Part shown: positions 1 to 7,203 of the stretch, in pieces
Position numbering within the stretch: position 1 is the stretch's first letter
How the letters are laid out: the number at the start of each line of letters is the position of its first letter
Position numbers and translations under genes: made by a program
The notes under the pieces: model-generated
Database searches by the model: none
Told to the model about the DNA's origin: nothing
Seen by the model: only the letters and a program-made list of their open reading frames with translations
Assembly (NCBI RefSeq): GCF_026341815.1
Contig: NZ_JAPENX010000001.1
Location: 6,510,001 to 6,574,000 of the forward strand
DNA: 64,000 nt
From: Streptomyces sp. NBC_00572
Lineage (GTDB): Bacteria > Actinomycetota > Actinomycetes > Streptomycetales > Streptomycetaceae
Direction of reading: 5' to 3'

Positions 1-513
1 CTGATCAACAACCGGGAGTTCGGCCTCCTCCACAACGCCGACTTCAAGCAGCGGATCCAGACCCACTCGGGCCCGCCCACCCCGGACGACCTCGACGAGC
101 TCCTCTGCCGCCGCCGCGGCACCAAGCTCTTCCTCGCCCACCCCCGGACGATCGCCGCGATCGGGCGCGAGTGGAACGCCCGCGGACTCAACCCGGGCAC
201 CGTCGACCTCGACGGTCAGCAGGTCCTCAGCTGGCGGGGAGTCCCGCTGCTGCCCTGCAACAAGATCCCCATCACCAAGGAGAACACCAGCTCGATCCTC
301 GCCATGCGTCTCGGCGAGGACAACCAGGGTGTCATCGGCCTCCGCCAGACCGGTCTTCCGGAGGAGTACGAGCCCGGACTCTCGGTGCGCTTCATGGGCA
401 TCAGCGAGCAGGCGATCATGTCGTACCTCGTCACCACGTACTACTCCGCCGCCATCCTCGTGCCCAATGCGCTGGGCGTGCTCGAGAACGTGGAGATCGC
501 CCGCAGGCACTAG
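1..513 (+). CDS. Family 2 (2B-type) encapsulin shell protein, C-terminal part
   Basis: The reading frame is open from the first base and ends at 511-513, giving the last 170 residues of a protein whose start lies outside the window. The sequence (GREWNARGLNP, GLRQTGLPEEYEPGLSVRFMG, ending NVEIARRH) matches my memory of the HK97-fold shell protein of family 2B encapsulins, long annotated as cyclic-nucleotide-binding or Crp/Fnr-like because of an inserted cNMP domain. In Streptomyces this gene precedes 2-methylisoborneol synthase, and that enzyme is the reported cargo. Here it sits 342 bp upstream of the synthase in the same direction, which supports the call. The stop codon overlaps the left end of an inverted-repeat element. 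The cNMP domain is not in the visible part. Confidence 0.85.
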   Translation: MINNREFGLLHNADFKQRIQTHSGPPTPDDLDELLCRRRGTKLFLAHPRTIAAIGREWNARGLNPGTVDLDGQQVLSWRGVPLLPCNKIPITKENTSSILAMRLGEDNQGVIGLRQTGLPEEYEPGLSVRFMGISEQAIMSYLVTTYYSAAILVPNALGVLENVEIARRH

Positions 514-709
514 GGGTGTTTCGAAAGTCCCGCACAGCACCCGCGGCGCCCGGCACGCCCCCTCGCCGCACCGGCCAAAGACCCAAGTAGCTCCTCCCCC
601 ACTCTCGGCTTCGCTCGAGCGGGGGGACCCCCATCGAGGGCCTTCGTCCGGCACGCCGAGGGCACGCACCGGACACCGCGGGCACCGCACAGGACTTTCG
701 AAACACCCC
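513..709. repeat. MITE-like element with 18-bp perfect terminal inverted repeats
   Basis: GGGGTGTTTCGAAAGTCC at 513-530 is repeated exactly in reverse complement at 692-709. The similarity continues inward for roughly 50 bases with mostly transition differences. The middle (about 590-640) carries a C-rich/G-rich block around CTCGGCTTCGCTCGAGC that I recognise as a recurrent Streptomyces intergenic sequence. No coding frame is convincing inside. The element splits the encapsulin gene from 2-MIB synthase, and its first base is the last base of the encapsulin stop codon. It could be a non-autonomous mobile element or a folded RNA element. Confidence 0.7.
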
Positions 710-843
710 CCAGGGCGTCTCGCCGATCAGTCCGGGCTCGCGGCGCCTGGCACGCACGCTCGCCGCGTTGGCGGCCACGGCAGCCCGGACCCTCCCGGGC
801 CGGCCGAGCGGGCCCGGGACCCCGGACAGCCCACCCCCTCACC

Positions 844-849
844 AAGGAG
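844..849 (+). promoter_or_regulatory. Ribosome binding site deciding the 2-MIB synthase start
   Basis: AAGGAG lies seven bases before ATG at 856, which fixes the synthase start. The rest of 710-855 shows no other clear signal. Confidence 0.8.
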
Positions 850-855
850 TCACGG

Positions 856-2211
856 ATGCCCGAACCCGGGCTTTCCCCTCTGCAGTCGAGCCTGCCCACC
901 GCCGCCGCCCACTTCGGGATCCATGTACTCGGACGGGCGGCCGATCCCACCGAGACGGCCGGGGCAGCCGCTCTCACGGCCGCGGCCGCCGTCGCGACCG
1001 GTACCGGCACCGCACCCCTGGTCGCTTCCGCGCCCGTGGCCGCCACCGCGCCCGTGGCCGCTCCGGCTGTCGTGGCCGCTCCGGCGTCGCCGGTCGGCGC
1101 CGTCGTGACCGCGCCGCCGGTTTCCGAGCCGGGATTCGTCCTGCCGGGACCCAGCGGCCTCGGCACCGCCGGACTGTCCCTGGCCCGTCACGAGGCGGTC
1201 CCCGAACTGCCGGAGCCTCCGGCGCCGGTGGAGGGCCGGCCGATCCCCGGCCTGTATCACCACCCGATTCCCGAACCCGACCCGGTGCGGGTGGACGAGG
1301 TCAGCCGCAGGATCAAGTCCTGGGCACTCGACGAGGTGCAGCTGTACCCCGAGGACTGGGAGGGCGAGTTCGACGGATTCTCCGTCGGGCGCTACATGGT
1401 CGCCTGCCACCCGGACGCCCCGACCGTCGAGCACCTGATGCTCGCCACACGGCTGATGGTCGCCGAGAACGCCGTCGACGACTGCTACTGCGAGGACCAC
1501 GGCGGTTCGCCCATCGGCCTCGGCGGACGGCTGCTCCTCGCGCACACCGCCCTCGACCCCCTGCACACGACGAAGGAGTACCAGCCGCTCTGGGCGGAGT
1601 CGCTCCACGCGGACGCCCCGCGGCGCGCCTACCGCTCCGCCATGGAGTACTTCGTCAACCAGTCGACCCCCTCCCAGGCCGACCGGTTCCGGCACGACAT
1701 GGCCCGACTGCACCTCGGCTACCTCGCCGAGGCCGCCTGGGCCGAGACGGACCACGTGCCGGAGGTGTGGGAGTACCTGGCGATGCGGCAGTTCAACAAC
1801 TTCCGCCCCTGCCCCACCATCACCGACACCGTCGGCGGCTACGAACTCCCGGCGGACCTGCACGCCCAGCCGGCCATGCAGCGCGTCCTCGCGCTCGCCG
1901 GAAACGCGACCACCATCGTGAACGACCTGTACTCGTACATGAAGGAACTCGCCAGTCCCGGCAAGCACCTGAACCTGCCCGTGGTGATCGCCGAGCGCGA
2001 GGGCGTCTCCGACCGGGAGGGCTATCTGAAGGCCGTCGAGGTCCACAACGACCTCATGCACGCCTTCGAGGCCGAGGCCGCCGCCCTCGCCGCCGCCTGT
2101 CCCGCCCCGACCGTGCTGCGCTTCCTGCGGGGCGTGGCCGTGTGGGTGGACGGCAACCACTACTGGCACCAGACCAACACCTATCGCTACAGCCTGCCCG
2201 ATTTCTGGTAA
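856..2211 (+). CDS. tpc: 2-Methylisoborneol synthase (class I terpene cyclase)
   Basis: This 451-residue enzyme cyclises 2-methylgeranyl diphosphate to 2-methylisoborneol, the earthy odorant of streptomycetes. The first ~120 residues are Ala/Pro/Val-rich and disordered-looking, including GPSGLGTAGLSL at about 98-109; in characterised systems such a tail directs the enzyme into the encapsulin. The catalytic domain shows the acidic metal-binding motif DDCYCED at 208-214 and the NSE-type motif NDLYSYMKE at 356-364, both with the spacing expected of 2-MIB synthases. Length matches the family. The start is set by AAGGAG at 844-849. The gene lies between the encapsulin gene and the GPP methyltransferase, the classic 2-MIB order. 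Only 14 bases separate it from the methyltransferase. Confidence 0.95.
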   Translation: MPEPGLSPLQSSLPTAAAHFGIHVLGRAADPTETAGAAALTAAAAVATGTGTAPLVASAPVAATAPVAAPAVVAAPASPVGAVVTAPPVSEPGFVLPGPSGLGTAGLSLARHEAVPELPEPPAPVEGRPIPGLYHHPIPEPDPVRVDEVSRRIKSWALDEVQLYPEDWEGEFDGFSVGRYMVACHPDAPTVEHLMLATRLMVAENAVDDCYCEDHGGSPIGLGGRLLLAHTALDPLHTTKEYQPLWAESLHADAPRRAYRSAMEYFVNQSTPSQADRFRHDMARLHLGYLAEAAWAETDHVPEVWEYLAMRQFNNFRPCPTITDTVGGYELPADLHAQPAMQRVLALAGNATTIVNDLYSYMKELASPGKHLNLPVVIAEREGVSDREGYLKAVEVHNDLMHAFEAEAAALAAACPAPTVLRFLRGVAVWVDGNHYWHQTNTYRYSLPDFW

Positions 2212-2225
2212 GAAATGGATTATCT

Positions 2226-3110
2226 GTGACCAGCACCGAGTACACCACCGTCAACGGCGCCGCCACCTTCGTTCCCTCCCCGGCGACGCCCTATCAGGGT
2301 GACATCGCCCGTTACTGGAACAACGAGGCCAGGCCCGTGAACCTGCGCCTGGGTGACGTGGACGGGCTCTACCACCACCACTACGGCATCGGCGACATCG
2401 ACCACGCCTCCCTCGGGGACACCGAGGACAGCGAGTACGAGAAGAAGCTGATCAGCGAGCTGCACCGGCTGGAGTCCGCGCAGGCCGTGGTCCTCCTGGA
2501 CAACCTCGGCGTCATCGGGCGCGACGACACGCTCGTGGACGCCGGCTGTGGTCGCGGCGGTTCGAGCGTCATGGCCCACCAGCGCTTCGGCTGCAAGGTC
2601 GAGGGCGTCACCCTTTCCTCCACGCAGGCCGAGTTCGGCAACAACCGCGCGAAGGAGCTCGGCATCGACGACCACGTCCGTGCCCAGGTCTGCAACATGC
2701 TGGACACCCCGTTCGAGAAGGGCAGCATCGCCGGCTCGTGGAACAACGAGTCGAGCATGTACGTCGACCTCGACGACCTCTTCGCCGAGCACTCCCGCTT
2801 CCTCAAGGTCGGCGGCCGCTACGTGACCATCACCGGCTGCTGGAACCCGCGCTACGGCCAGCCCTCGAAGTGGGTCTCCCAGATCAACGCGCACTTCGAG
2901 TGCAACATCCACTCCCGCCGCGAGTACCTGCGCGCGATGGCCGACAACCGCCTCGTTCCGCAGGCCGTGATCGACCTGACGCCGGACACCCTGCCCTACT
3001 GGGAGCTGCGCGCCACGTCGTCCCTGGTCACCGGCATCGAGGAGGCGTTCATCAACTCCTACAAGGACGGCTCCTTCCAGTACGTCCTGATCGCGGCCGA
3101 CCGCGTCTGA
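2226..3110 (+). CDS. gppmt: Geranyl diphosphate 2-C-methyltransferase
   Basis: This SAM-dependent methyltransferase adds a methyl group to C2 of geranyl diphosphate, supplying the substrate for 2-MIB synthase just upstream. It has 294 residues with GTG start. The SAM-binding glycine motif VDAGCGRGGSSV is at about 104-115, and conserved blocks include ARYWNNEARPVNLRLGD and YVTITGCWNPRYGQPSKW. It closely matches my memory of the Streptomyces coelicolor enzyme (SCO7701), including the C-terminal FQYVLIAADRV. GTG at 2226 was chosen because homologous sequence begins about there and the synthase stops at 2211; there is no strong Shine-Dalgarno, so translational coupling is likely. A strong hairpin follows the stop. 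Confidence 0.95.
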   Translation: MTSTEYTTVNGAATFVPSPATPYQGDIARYWNNEARPVNLRLGDVDGLYHHHYGIGDIDHASLGDTEDSEYEKKLISELHRLESAQAVVLLDNLGVIGRDDTLVDAGCGRGGSSVMAHQRFGCKVEGVTLSSTQAEFGNNRAKELGIDDHVRAQVCNMLDTPFEKGSIAGSWNNESSMYVDLDDLFAEHSRFLKVGGRYVTITGCWNPRYGQPSKWVSQINAHFECNIHSRREYLRAMADNRLVPQAVIDLTPDTLPYWELRATSSLVTGIEEAFINSYKDGSFQYVLIAADRV

Positions 3111-3132
3111 TCGGTCTGATCCGTCTGTGGCC

Positions 3133-3170
3133 GAAGGGCCGGGTCCGTCGTGTGACGGACCCGGCCCTTC
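3133..3170. terminator. Bidirectional rho-independent-type hairpin
   Basis: A perfect 17-bp stem (GAAGGGCCGGGTCCGTC at 3133-3149 with its complement at 3154-3170) closes a 4-base loop between the convergent methyltransferase and PfkB kinase genes. There is no T-run, as is usual in Streptomyces. Confidence 0.85.
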
Positions 3171-3183
3171 CGGGCGTTCGCGG

Positions 3184-4089
3184 TCAGCGCGGCTCGCCGG
3201 CCTCCTTGAGGAGCCCGGCGCGGTCGATGGCGTCGCTCGCGGTGGCCGGCACGGTGCACGCGTAGGCGCCCGCCACCGCGCCGTAGAGAGCGCACCGGCC
3301 GAAGTCCTCGCCGGTCAGGCGGCCGAAGAGGAAACCGGAGGCGAAGGCGTCGCCCGCGCCGTTGGAATCGACCACCGGTTCGCGGGGCGAGACGGGCGGT
3401 ACGTGCACGAGTCCGTCGGCGGTCAGCATGTACGCGCCCTCGGCTCCGGCGGTGGCGATCACGACCTCCGCCCTGCCCCGCTCCAGGATCCGGCGCATGG
3501 TCCGTTCCTTGTCCGCCAGGGCCGTGGTCGAGACGAAGACGATGTCCGCGCCGTAGGCGAAGGGCTCGTGGTAGGGGTTCTCCCCGTCCCAGTTGTGCAG
3601 GTCCGTGGAGATGCTGACGCCCGCTTCGCGCAGCTGCGGAAGGGCGAAGGCGCAGGGGTACGTGATCGAGACGTGGGCGTGACGGCTTGCCGACGCCAGG
3701 GAGCGGACCAGCTCCTCGGGCAGCCGGTCGGACTCCCGGGAGCGGCTGTCGTCGTAGAGCGAGAGCCGGCGGCCGTCGGGGCCGACGAGGTTGACGGCCC
3801 GCTTCGTCCCGCCGGGCAGGGGGACTTCGGTGAACCCGATGCCGCGGTCGCGGTGGAACGCGCGGACGAGGTCGCCGGAGGGGTCGTCGCCGATCATGTC
3901 GAGGTGATGGGTCCGCAGACCGAGCGCGCTCAGGCCCAGCGCCACGAAATCGCCGGTCTGCCCGGCGCGGGTCTCGATGCCCGGCCGGATCATGTAGCTG
4001 TCGGCGTACGGCAGGGGGAGCTCGGGGACGTACACGATCGTGTCGACGCCGGCGCCTCCCAGGACGAGGACGTCGTACTGACTGCTCAT
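3184..4089 (-). CDS. PfkB-family carbohydrate kinase
   Basis: The 301-residue protein has the ribokinase/PfkB fold. The N-terminal segment is VLVLGGAGVDTIVYVPELP, a GG-type substrate region lies at 44-75, and the C-terminal signature DSNGAGDAFASGF (about 241-253) supplies the anion hole and catalytic Asp (D247). Such enzymes phosphorylate sugars, nucleosides or related small molecules with ATP; the substrate cannot be read from sequence. ATG at 4089 is preferred over an in-frame ATG at 4122 because GAGAGGAA lies just ahead of it. It is convergent with the 2-MIB operon and divergent from the protease gene, with no obvious pathway partner next to it. Confidence 0.85.
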   Translation of the reverse strand: MSSQYDVLVLGGAGVDTIVYVPELPLPYADSYMIRPGIETRAGQTGDFVALGLSALGLRTHHLDMIGDDPSGDLVRAFHRDRGIGFTEVPLPGGTKRAVNLVGPDGRRLSLYDDSRSRESDRLPEELVRSLASASRHAHVSITYPCAFALPQLREAGVSISTDLHNWDGENPYHEPFAYGADIVFVSTTALADKERTMRRILERGRAEVVIATAGAEGAYMLTADGLVHVPPVSPREPVVDSNGAGDAFASGFLFGRLTGEDFGRCALYGAVAGAYACTVPATASDAIDRAGLLKEAGEPR

Positions 4090-4226
4090 CGATGTTCCTC
4101 TCGTGCGCGGGGGATGGTTCAACTGCCGGTGATCGCTGGTGAGTCAAGCAGCCGGTGAGGTGGGTCGGCAAGATCTTGCAATCTTTTGCAGCAAGCGATG
4201 GTGGACGTTCGGCGGTTCCGGCGCGG

Positions 4227-4267
4227 ACGCACAGAGATTCCGACCTCCGGCCGGAATCTCTGTGCGT
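4227..4267. promoter_or_regulatory. Perfect 16-bp inverted repeat between divergent genes
   Basis: ACGCACAGAGATTCCG at 4227-4242 is matched by its reverse complement at 4252-4267 around a 9-base loop. The two flanking genes are divergent, so a terminator is not expected here; an operator or an RNA hairpin in the leader of either gene is possible. Confidence 0.5.
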
Positions 4268-4317
4268 GGTATGGACCTGACAAGCGAGGTCTCGCTACCG
4301 TGACTCCCGCGCTTGCT

Positions 4318-4331
4318 TGAGAGCGCTCTCA
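4318..4331. promoter_or_regulatory. LacI/CebR-like operator, 14-bp perfect palindrome
   Basis: TGAGAGCGCTCTCA at 4318-4331 has the central CG and flanks typical of LacI-family operators such as the Streptomyces CebR box. It lies 31 bases before the protease start codon, where a repressor would block transcription. Confidence 0.55.
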
Positions 4332-4362
4332 GCGCCTGCTCCCCCCACTACAGGAGGCTCCT

Positions 4363-5505
4363 GTGAAACGCACTTCCGCCCTGCGCGCCGCCGCTGCGGC
4401 CCTCTTACTCACCGTCGGACTCGGCGCCGCACAGGCCGCACCCGCGAGCGCCGTCCCCACCGCTGCCGAACCCGCCGCTTCGACGGGTCTCCTCGACGGC
4501 ATGCGTCAGGACCTCGGGCTCACCGCGCAGCAGGCCGAGGAACGACTGACGGCCGAACGCGCCGCGGCCCGCGTGGAGTCCGAGGCGAGGGAGGCCGCGG
4601 GGGGCTCCTACGGCGGTGCCTGGTTCGACGCCCGCACCGGGCGGCTCGTCGTCGCCCTCACCGACCGCGACGAGGAGGCGGAGGTCAGGGCGCTCGGCGC
4701 CGACACCCGGCTCGTCCGGCACAGTGCCGGCGCGCTCGACCGCGCCAAGGCCCGGCTCGACGCCCGCACCGCCCCCGCGGGTGTCGCCGGCTGGCACGTC
4801 GACCCCCGCGCCAACAGCGTCGTCGTCACCGTCGTCCACGCCGACCGGAACGCCCCCGCCGTGCGTGCCTTCGTCGAGCGGGCTCGCGAGGCCGGTCCCG
4901 TCACCGTCGCCGAAACGGCGACCGCACCCCGTACGTACGCCGCCGGAACCGTCGGCGGCGATCCGTACTACACCGGCAACGTCCGCTGCTCCATAGGCTT
5001 CTCCGTCCACGGCGGCTTCGTCACGGCGGGGCACTGCGGCGGGGCCGGTGCCGCGGTCCGGGGCTGGGACGGATCCGCCATGGGGACCTTCCAGGGCTCC
5101 TCGTTCCCCGGGAACGACTACGCGTACGTGAGCATCCACAGCGGCTGGTGGACGGTGCCCGTCGTGCTCGGCTGGGGGACGGTGTCGGACCGGCTCGTCC
5201 GGGGCTCCGCCGAGGCGCCGGTGGGAGCCTCGATCTGCCGCTCCGGGTCCACGACCAAGTGGCACTGCGGCACCGTCCTGGCCAAGAACGAGACCGTGAA
5301 CTACAGCCAGGGCGCCGTCCAGCAGATGACGAAGACCAGCGTGTGCGCGGAGGGCGGTGACTCCGGTGGCGCGTTCATCAGCGGCGACCAGGCCCAGGGC
5401 GTCACGTCCGGCGGCTGGGGCAACTGCTCGTCCGGCGGCGAGACCTGGTTCCAGCCCGTGAACGAGATCCTCGCCCGCTATGGCCTGACGCTGCACACGG
5501 CCTGA
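4363..5505 (+). CDS. Secreted S1A-family serine protease, streptogrisin type
   Basis: This 380-residue preproenzyme is a chymotrypsin-fold protease secreted by the Sec route. A signal peptide covers about residues 1-30. A long alpha-lytic-type propeptide (about 40-190) should act as folding chaperone and inhibitor. The mature domain begins near 197 and carries the triad His224 (TAGHC), Asp252 (NDYAYV) and Ser334 (GGDSGG), with paired cysteines typical of streptogrisins B/D. GTG at 4363 follows AGGAGG. Leu15 of the signal peptide is encoded by TTA (4405-4407), so translation may depend on the bldA tRNA. A 14-bp LacI-type palindrome lies just upstream, and a hairpin follows the gene. Confidence 0.92.
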   Translation: MKRTSALRAAAAALLLTVGLGAAQAAPASAVPTAAEPAASTGLLDGMRQDLGLTAQQAEERLTAERAAARVESEAREAAGGSYGGAWFDARTGRLVVALTDRDEEAEVRALGADTRLVRHSAGALDRAKARLDARTAPAGVAGWHVDPRANSVVVTVVHADRNAPAVRAFVERAREAGPVTVAETATAPRTYAAGTVGGDPYYTGNVRCSIGFSVHGGFVTAGHCGGAGAAVRGWDGSAMGTFQGSSFPGNDYAYVSIHSGWWTVPVVLGWGTVSDRLVRGSAEAPVGASICRSGSTTKWHCGTVLAKNETVNYSQGAVQQMTKTSVCAEGGDSGGAFISGDQAQGVTSGGWGNCSSGGETWFQPVNEILARYGLTLHTA

Positions 5506-5577
5506 CGGATCCCTACGGCCTGACGGCTCCGCCCGGCCTGCCTCTGCACCTGGTCCGGCTCTGCACCTGGTCCGATA

Positions 5578-5603
5578 CCGCGCGGCTTGAGGCAGCCGCG
5601 CGG
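5578..5603. terminator. Hairpin terminator between convergent protease and cupin genes
   Basis: CCGCGCGGCT at 5578-5587 pairs with AGCCGCGCGG at 5594-5603 around a 6-base loop. Confidence 0.7.
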
Positions 5604-5605
5604 CG

Positions 5606-6061
5606 TCACAGGAAGTGCACGTCGTAGTGGTCCTGCCGGGAGAGGAGGTCGTCGAAGGTCTCCAGGCCCTGCTGGATGCGGCCCAGGGACCGGAAGTAGC
5701 CGAAGCGGGCGACGCCCGGCGTCAGGACCACGAGCAGGTCCGCGGTCGAGCCGGGAGCGGCACCGAAGGAATGCGGCACCCTGGGCGGGACGGAGACCAG
5801 CCCGCCGACGGCCACGGTCGTCGTACGGCCGTCCAGGGTGAACCGCGCGGAGCCGTCGAGCACGTAGAACACCTCGGTCGAGAGGGCGTGGTAGTGCGGC
5901 CGGGCGCCGGTCGCGCCCTCGCCGAGGACGAGACGATTGGCCCCCAGCGCGCCTGCCGTGTCGCCCGCGTCGGCCAGGAGGTGGAACCCGCCGCCGTGGG
6001 GGAGTCGAATCTCCTCGGCCTCTCCGGGACGTACCACCAGTGCCGTTCCGATCTCGGACAT
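5606..6061 (-). CDS. Single-domain cupin protein
   Basis: This 151-residue protein is a small cupin. It contains a recognisable first cupin motif around ARPHYHALSTEVFYVLDGSARFTLDG, with the His-x-His and Glu that usually hold a metal, and a second motif around VPPRVPHSFG. Such proteins bind small ligands or act as dioxygenases or isomerases; the substrate is not evident. ATG at 6061 was chosen because GAGGAACG precedes it; an in-frame ATG lies 21 bases upstream. It is divergent from a LysR-type regulator 147 bp away, the usual arrangement for a regulator and its target. Confidence 0.75.
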   Translation of the reverse strand: MSEIGTALVVRPGEAEEIRLPHGGGFHLLADAGDTAGALGANRLVLGEGATGARPHYHALSTEVFYVLDGSARFTLDGRTTTVAVGGLVSVPPRVPHSFGAAPGSTADLLVVLTPGVARFGYFRSLGRIQQGLETFDDLLSRQDHYDVHFL

Positions 6062-6154
6062 CGTTCCTCGCTCCTTCGTCATGGATCTTCGGTGTCGGGT
6101 TCCATTCGAGACCGGGAAGACCTGTCGCACCACAGGCGGTTGTCGAGGACAGAC

Positions 6155-6169
6155 ATCACCGTTCGTGAT
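6155..6169. promoter_or_regulatory. LysR-type regulator binding box
   Basis: ATCACCGTTCGTGAT fits both the T-N11-A and the ATC-N9-GAT forms of the LysR box. It lies between the divergent cupin and LysR genes, 40 bases before the LysR start. A second short repeat, CCTGT-N6-ACAGG, is at 6121-6136. Confidence 0.55.
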
Positions 6170-6208
6170 GAATGGGCCGCGCGAGGAACGAGAGGGGCGG
6201 AAAGCCTC

Positions 6209-7090
6209 ATGGAGCTGCGCCAGCTGCGGTACTTCGTGGCCGTGGCCGAGGAAGGCGGCTTCGGGAAGGCCGCCGAGCGCCTCGGCATCGTCCAGTCGGC
6301 GGTCAGCCAGCAGATCAGGCGGCTCGAACGCGAGTGGGGCGTGGTGCTCTTCGAGCGCACCACCCGGCGGGTCGGCCTCTCCGGTGCGGGTGAACGGCTG
6401 TTGCCCGAGGCCCGCGCCGTACTCGCTGCCGCCGAGCAGGCGTCGCGCGTGGCTGCCGATGTCACGGCCGGTGACGACGGGATCCTGCGCCTCGCCGCCG
6501 TCCACGGACCGGGCGACCGGATCGACCGCGTCCTGGGTGAACTCGCCACCGGCGCACCGCACCTGCAGGTACGTCTGCACAGACTGCCGGTCGTCCGCCG
6601 ACTGGCGGCGGTGCGTGCCGGAGAGCTGGACGCGGCCCTGGTCCGGGCGGTGCCGAGCGCGCCCGGTCTCGAACTGCTGCCGCTGTGGAACGATCCGCTG
6701 TACGTCGCACTGCCGGAGAGCCATCCGCTCGCGGCCGGGCGGGCGCTCCGGCTGGAGCAACTGGCCTGCCTCCCGCTCCGGCTCGCGCCCGAGGGCGGTA
6801 ACCCTCCCTTCCATGAGCTGGTCACCGGCGCCCTGCACGCTGCCGCCGGGTCCCGACCGGTACCGGGGCCGCCGTTCACCGATCTCAGGGCGACCCTCGC
6901 CGCGATCGGCACGGCGCGGGCACCCTCGTGGACCCTCTTCTACGAGGTGCGCGGAGTGCCCTCGGTCCCCCGGGTGGCCGTCCGGCCGCTCACGGACCTC
7001 GCCGTGACCACGTCGCTCGCCGTACGACCGGGTCCGCCGGGCCCCGTGCTGCGACATCTGCTGCGGGCCCTGCACGCCGTGGAGCGGTAG
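6209..7090 (+). CDS. LysR-family transcriptional regulator
   Basis: The 293-residue protein starts MELRQLRYFVAVAEEGGFGKAAERLGIVQSAVSQ-type sequence, the standard LysR winged helix-turn-helix (about residues 1-60). An effector-binding domain of periplasmic-binding-protein type follows. ATG at 6209 gives the canonical LysR N-terminus; a GA-rich GAGGGG stretch lies upstream. It is divergent from the cupin gene with a LysR box in the shared region, so it probably controls the cupin and itself in response to a small molecule. Confidence 0.9.
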   Translation: MELRQLRYFVAVAEEGGFGKAAERLGIVQSAVSQQIRRLEREWGVVLFERTTRRVGLSGAGERLLPEARAVLAAAEQASRVAADVTAGDDGILRLAAVHGPGDRIDRVLGELATGAPHLQVRLHRLPVVRRLAAVRAGELDAALVRAVPSAPGLELLPLWNDPLYVALPESHPLAAGRALRLEQLACLPLRLAPEGGNPPFHELVTGALHAAAGSRPVPGPPFTDLRATLAAIGTARAPSWTLFYEVRGVPSVPRVAVRPLTDLAVTTSLAVRPGPPGPVLRHLLRALHAVER

Positions 7091-7119
7091 GGGAGCAACA
7101 CCGGGGCGCGCGAGGGTGG

Positions 7120-7148
7120 TTGACGAATGGTCTGGACCAACCTACGGT
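7120..7148 (+). promoter_or_regulatory. Chitinase promoter with DasR (dre-like) operator in the spacer
   Basis: TTGACG (7120-7125) and TACGGT (7143-7148) are separated by exactly 17 bases. The palindrome TGGTCTGGACCA at 7128-7139 fills the spacer. This closely matches the DasR-responsive element and the conserved repeats of Streptomyces chitinase promoters, so GlcNAc-dependent control is expected. Confidence 0.8.
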
Positions 7149-7203
7149 CTGCTGGAGCGCGCGCCATGCCCAGGACCATCCCCCCACGTCCCCAGGAGCA
7201 CGC

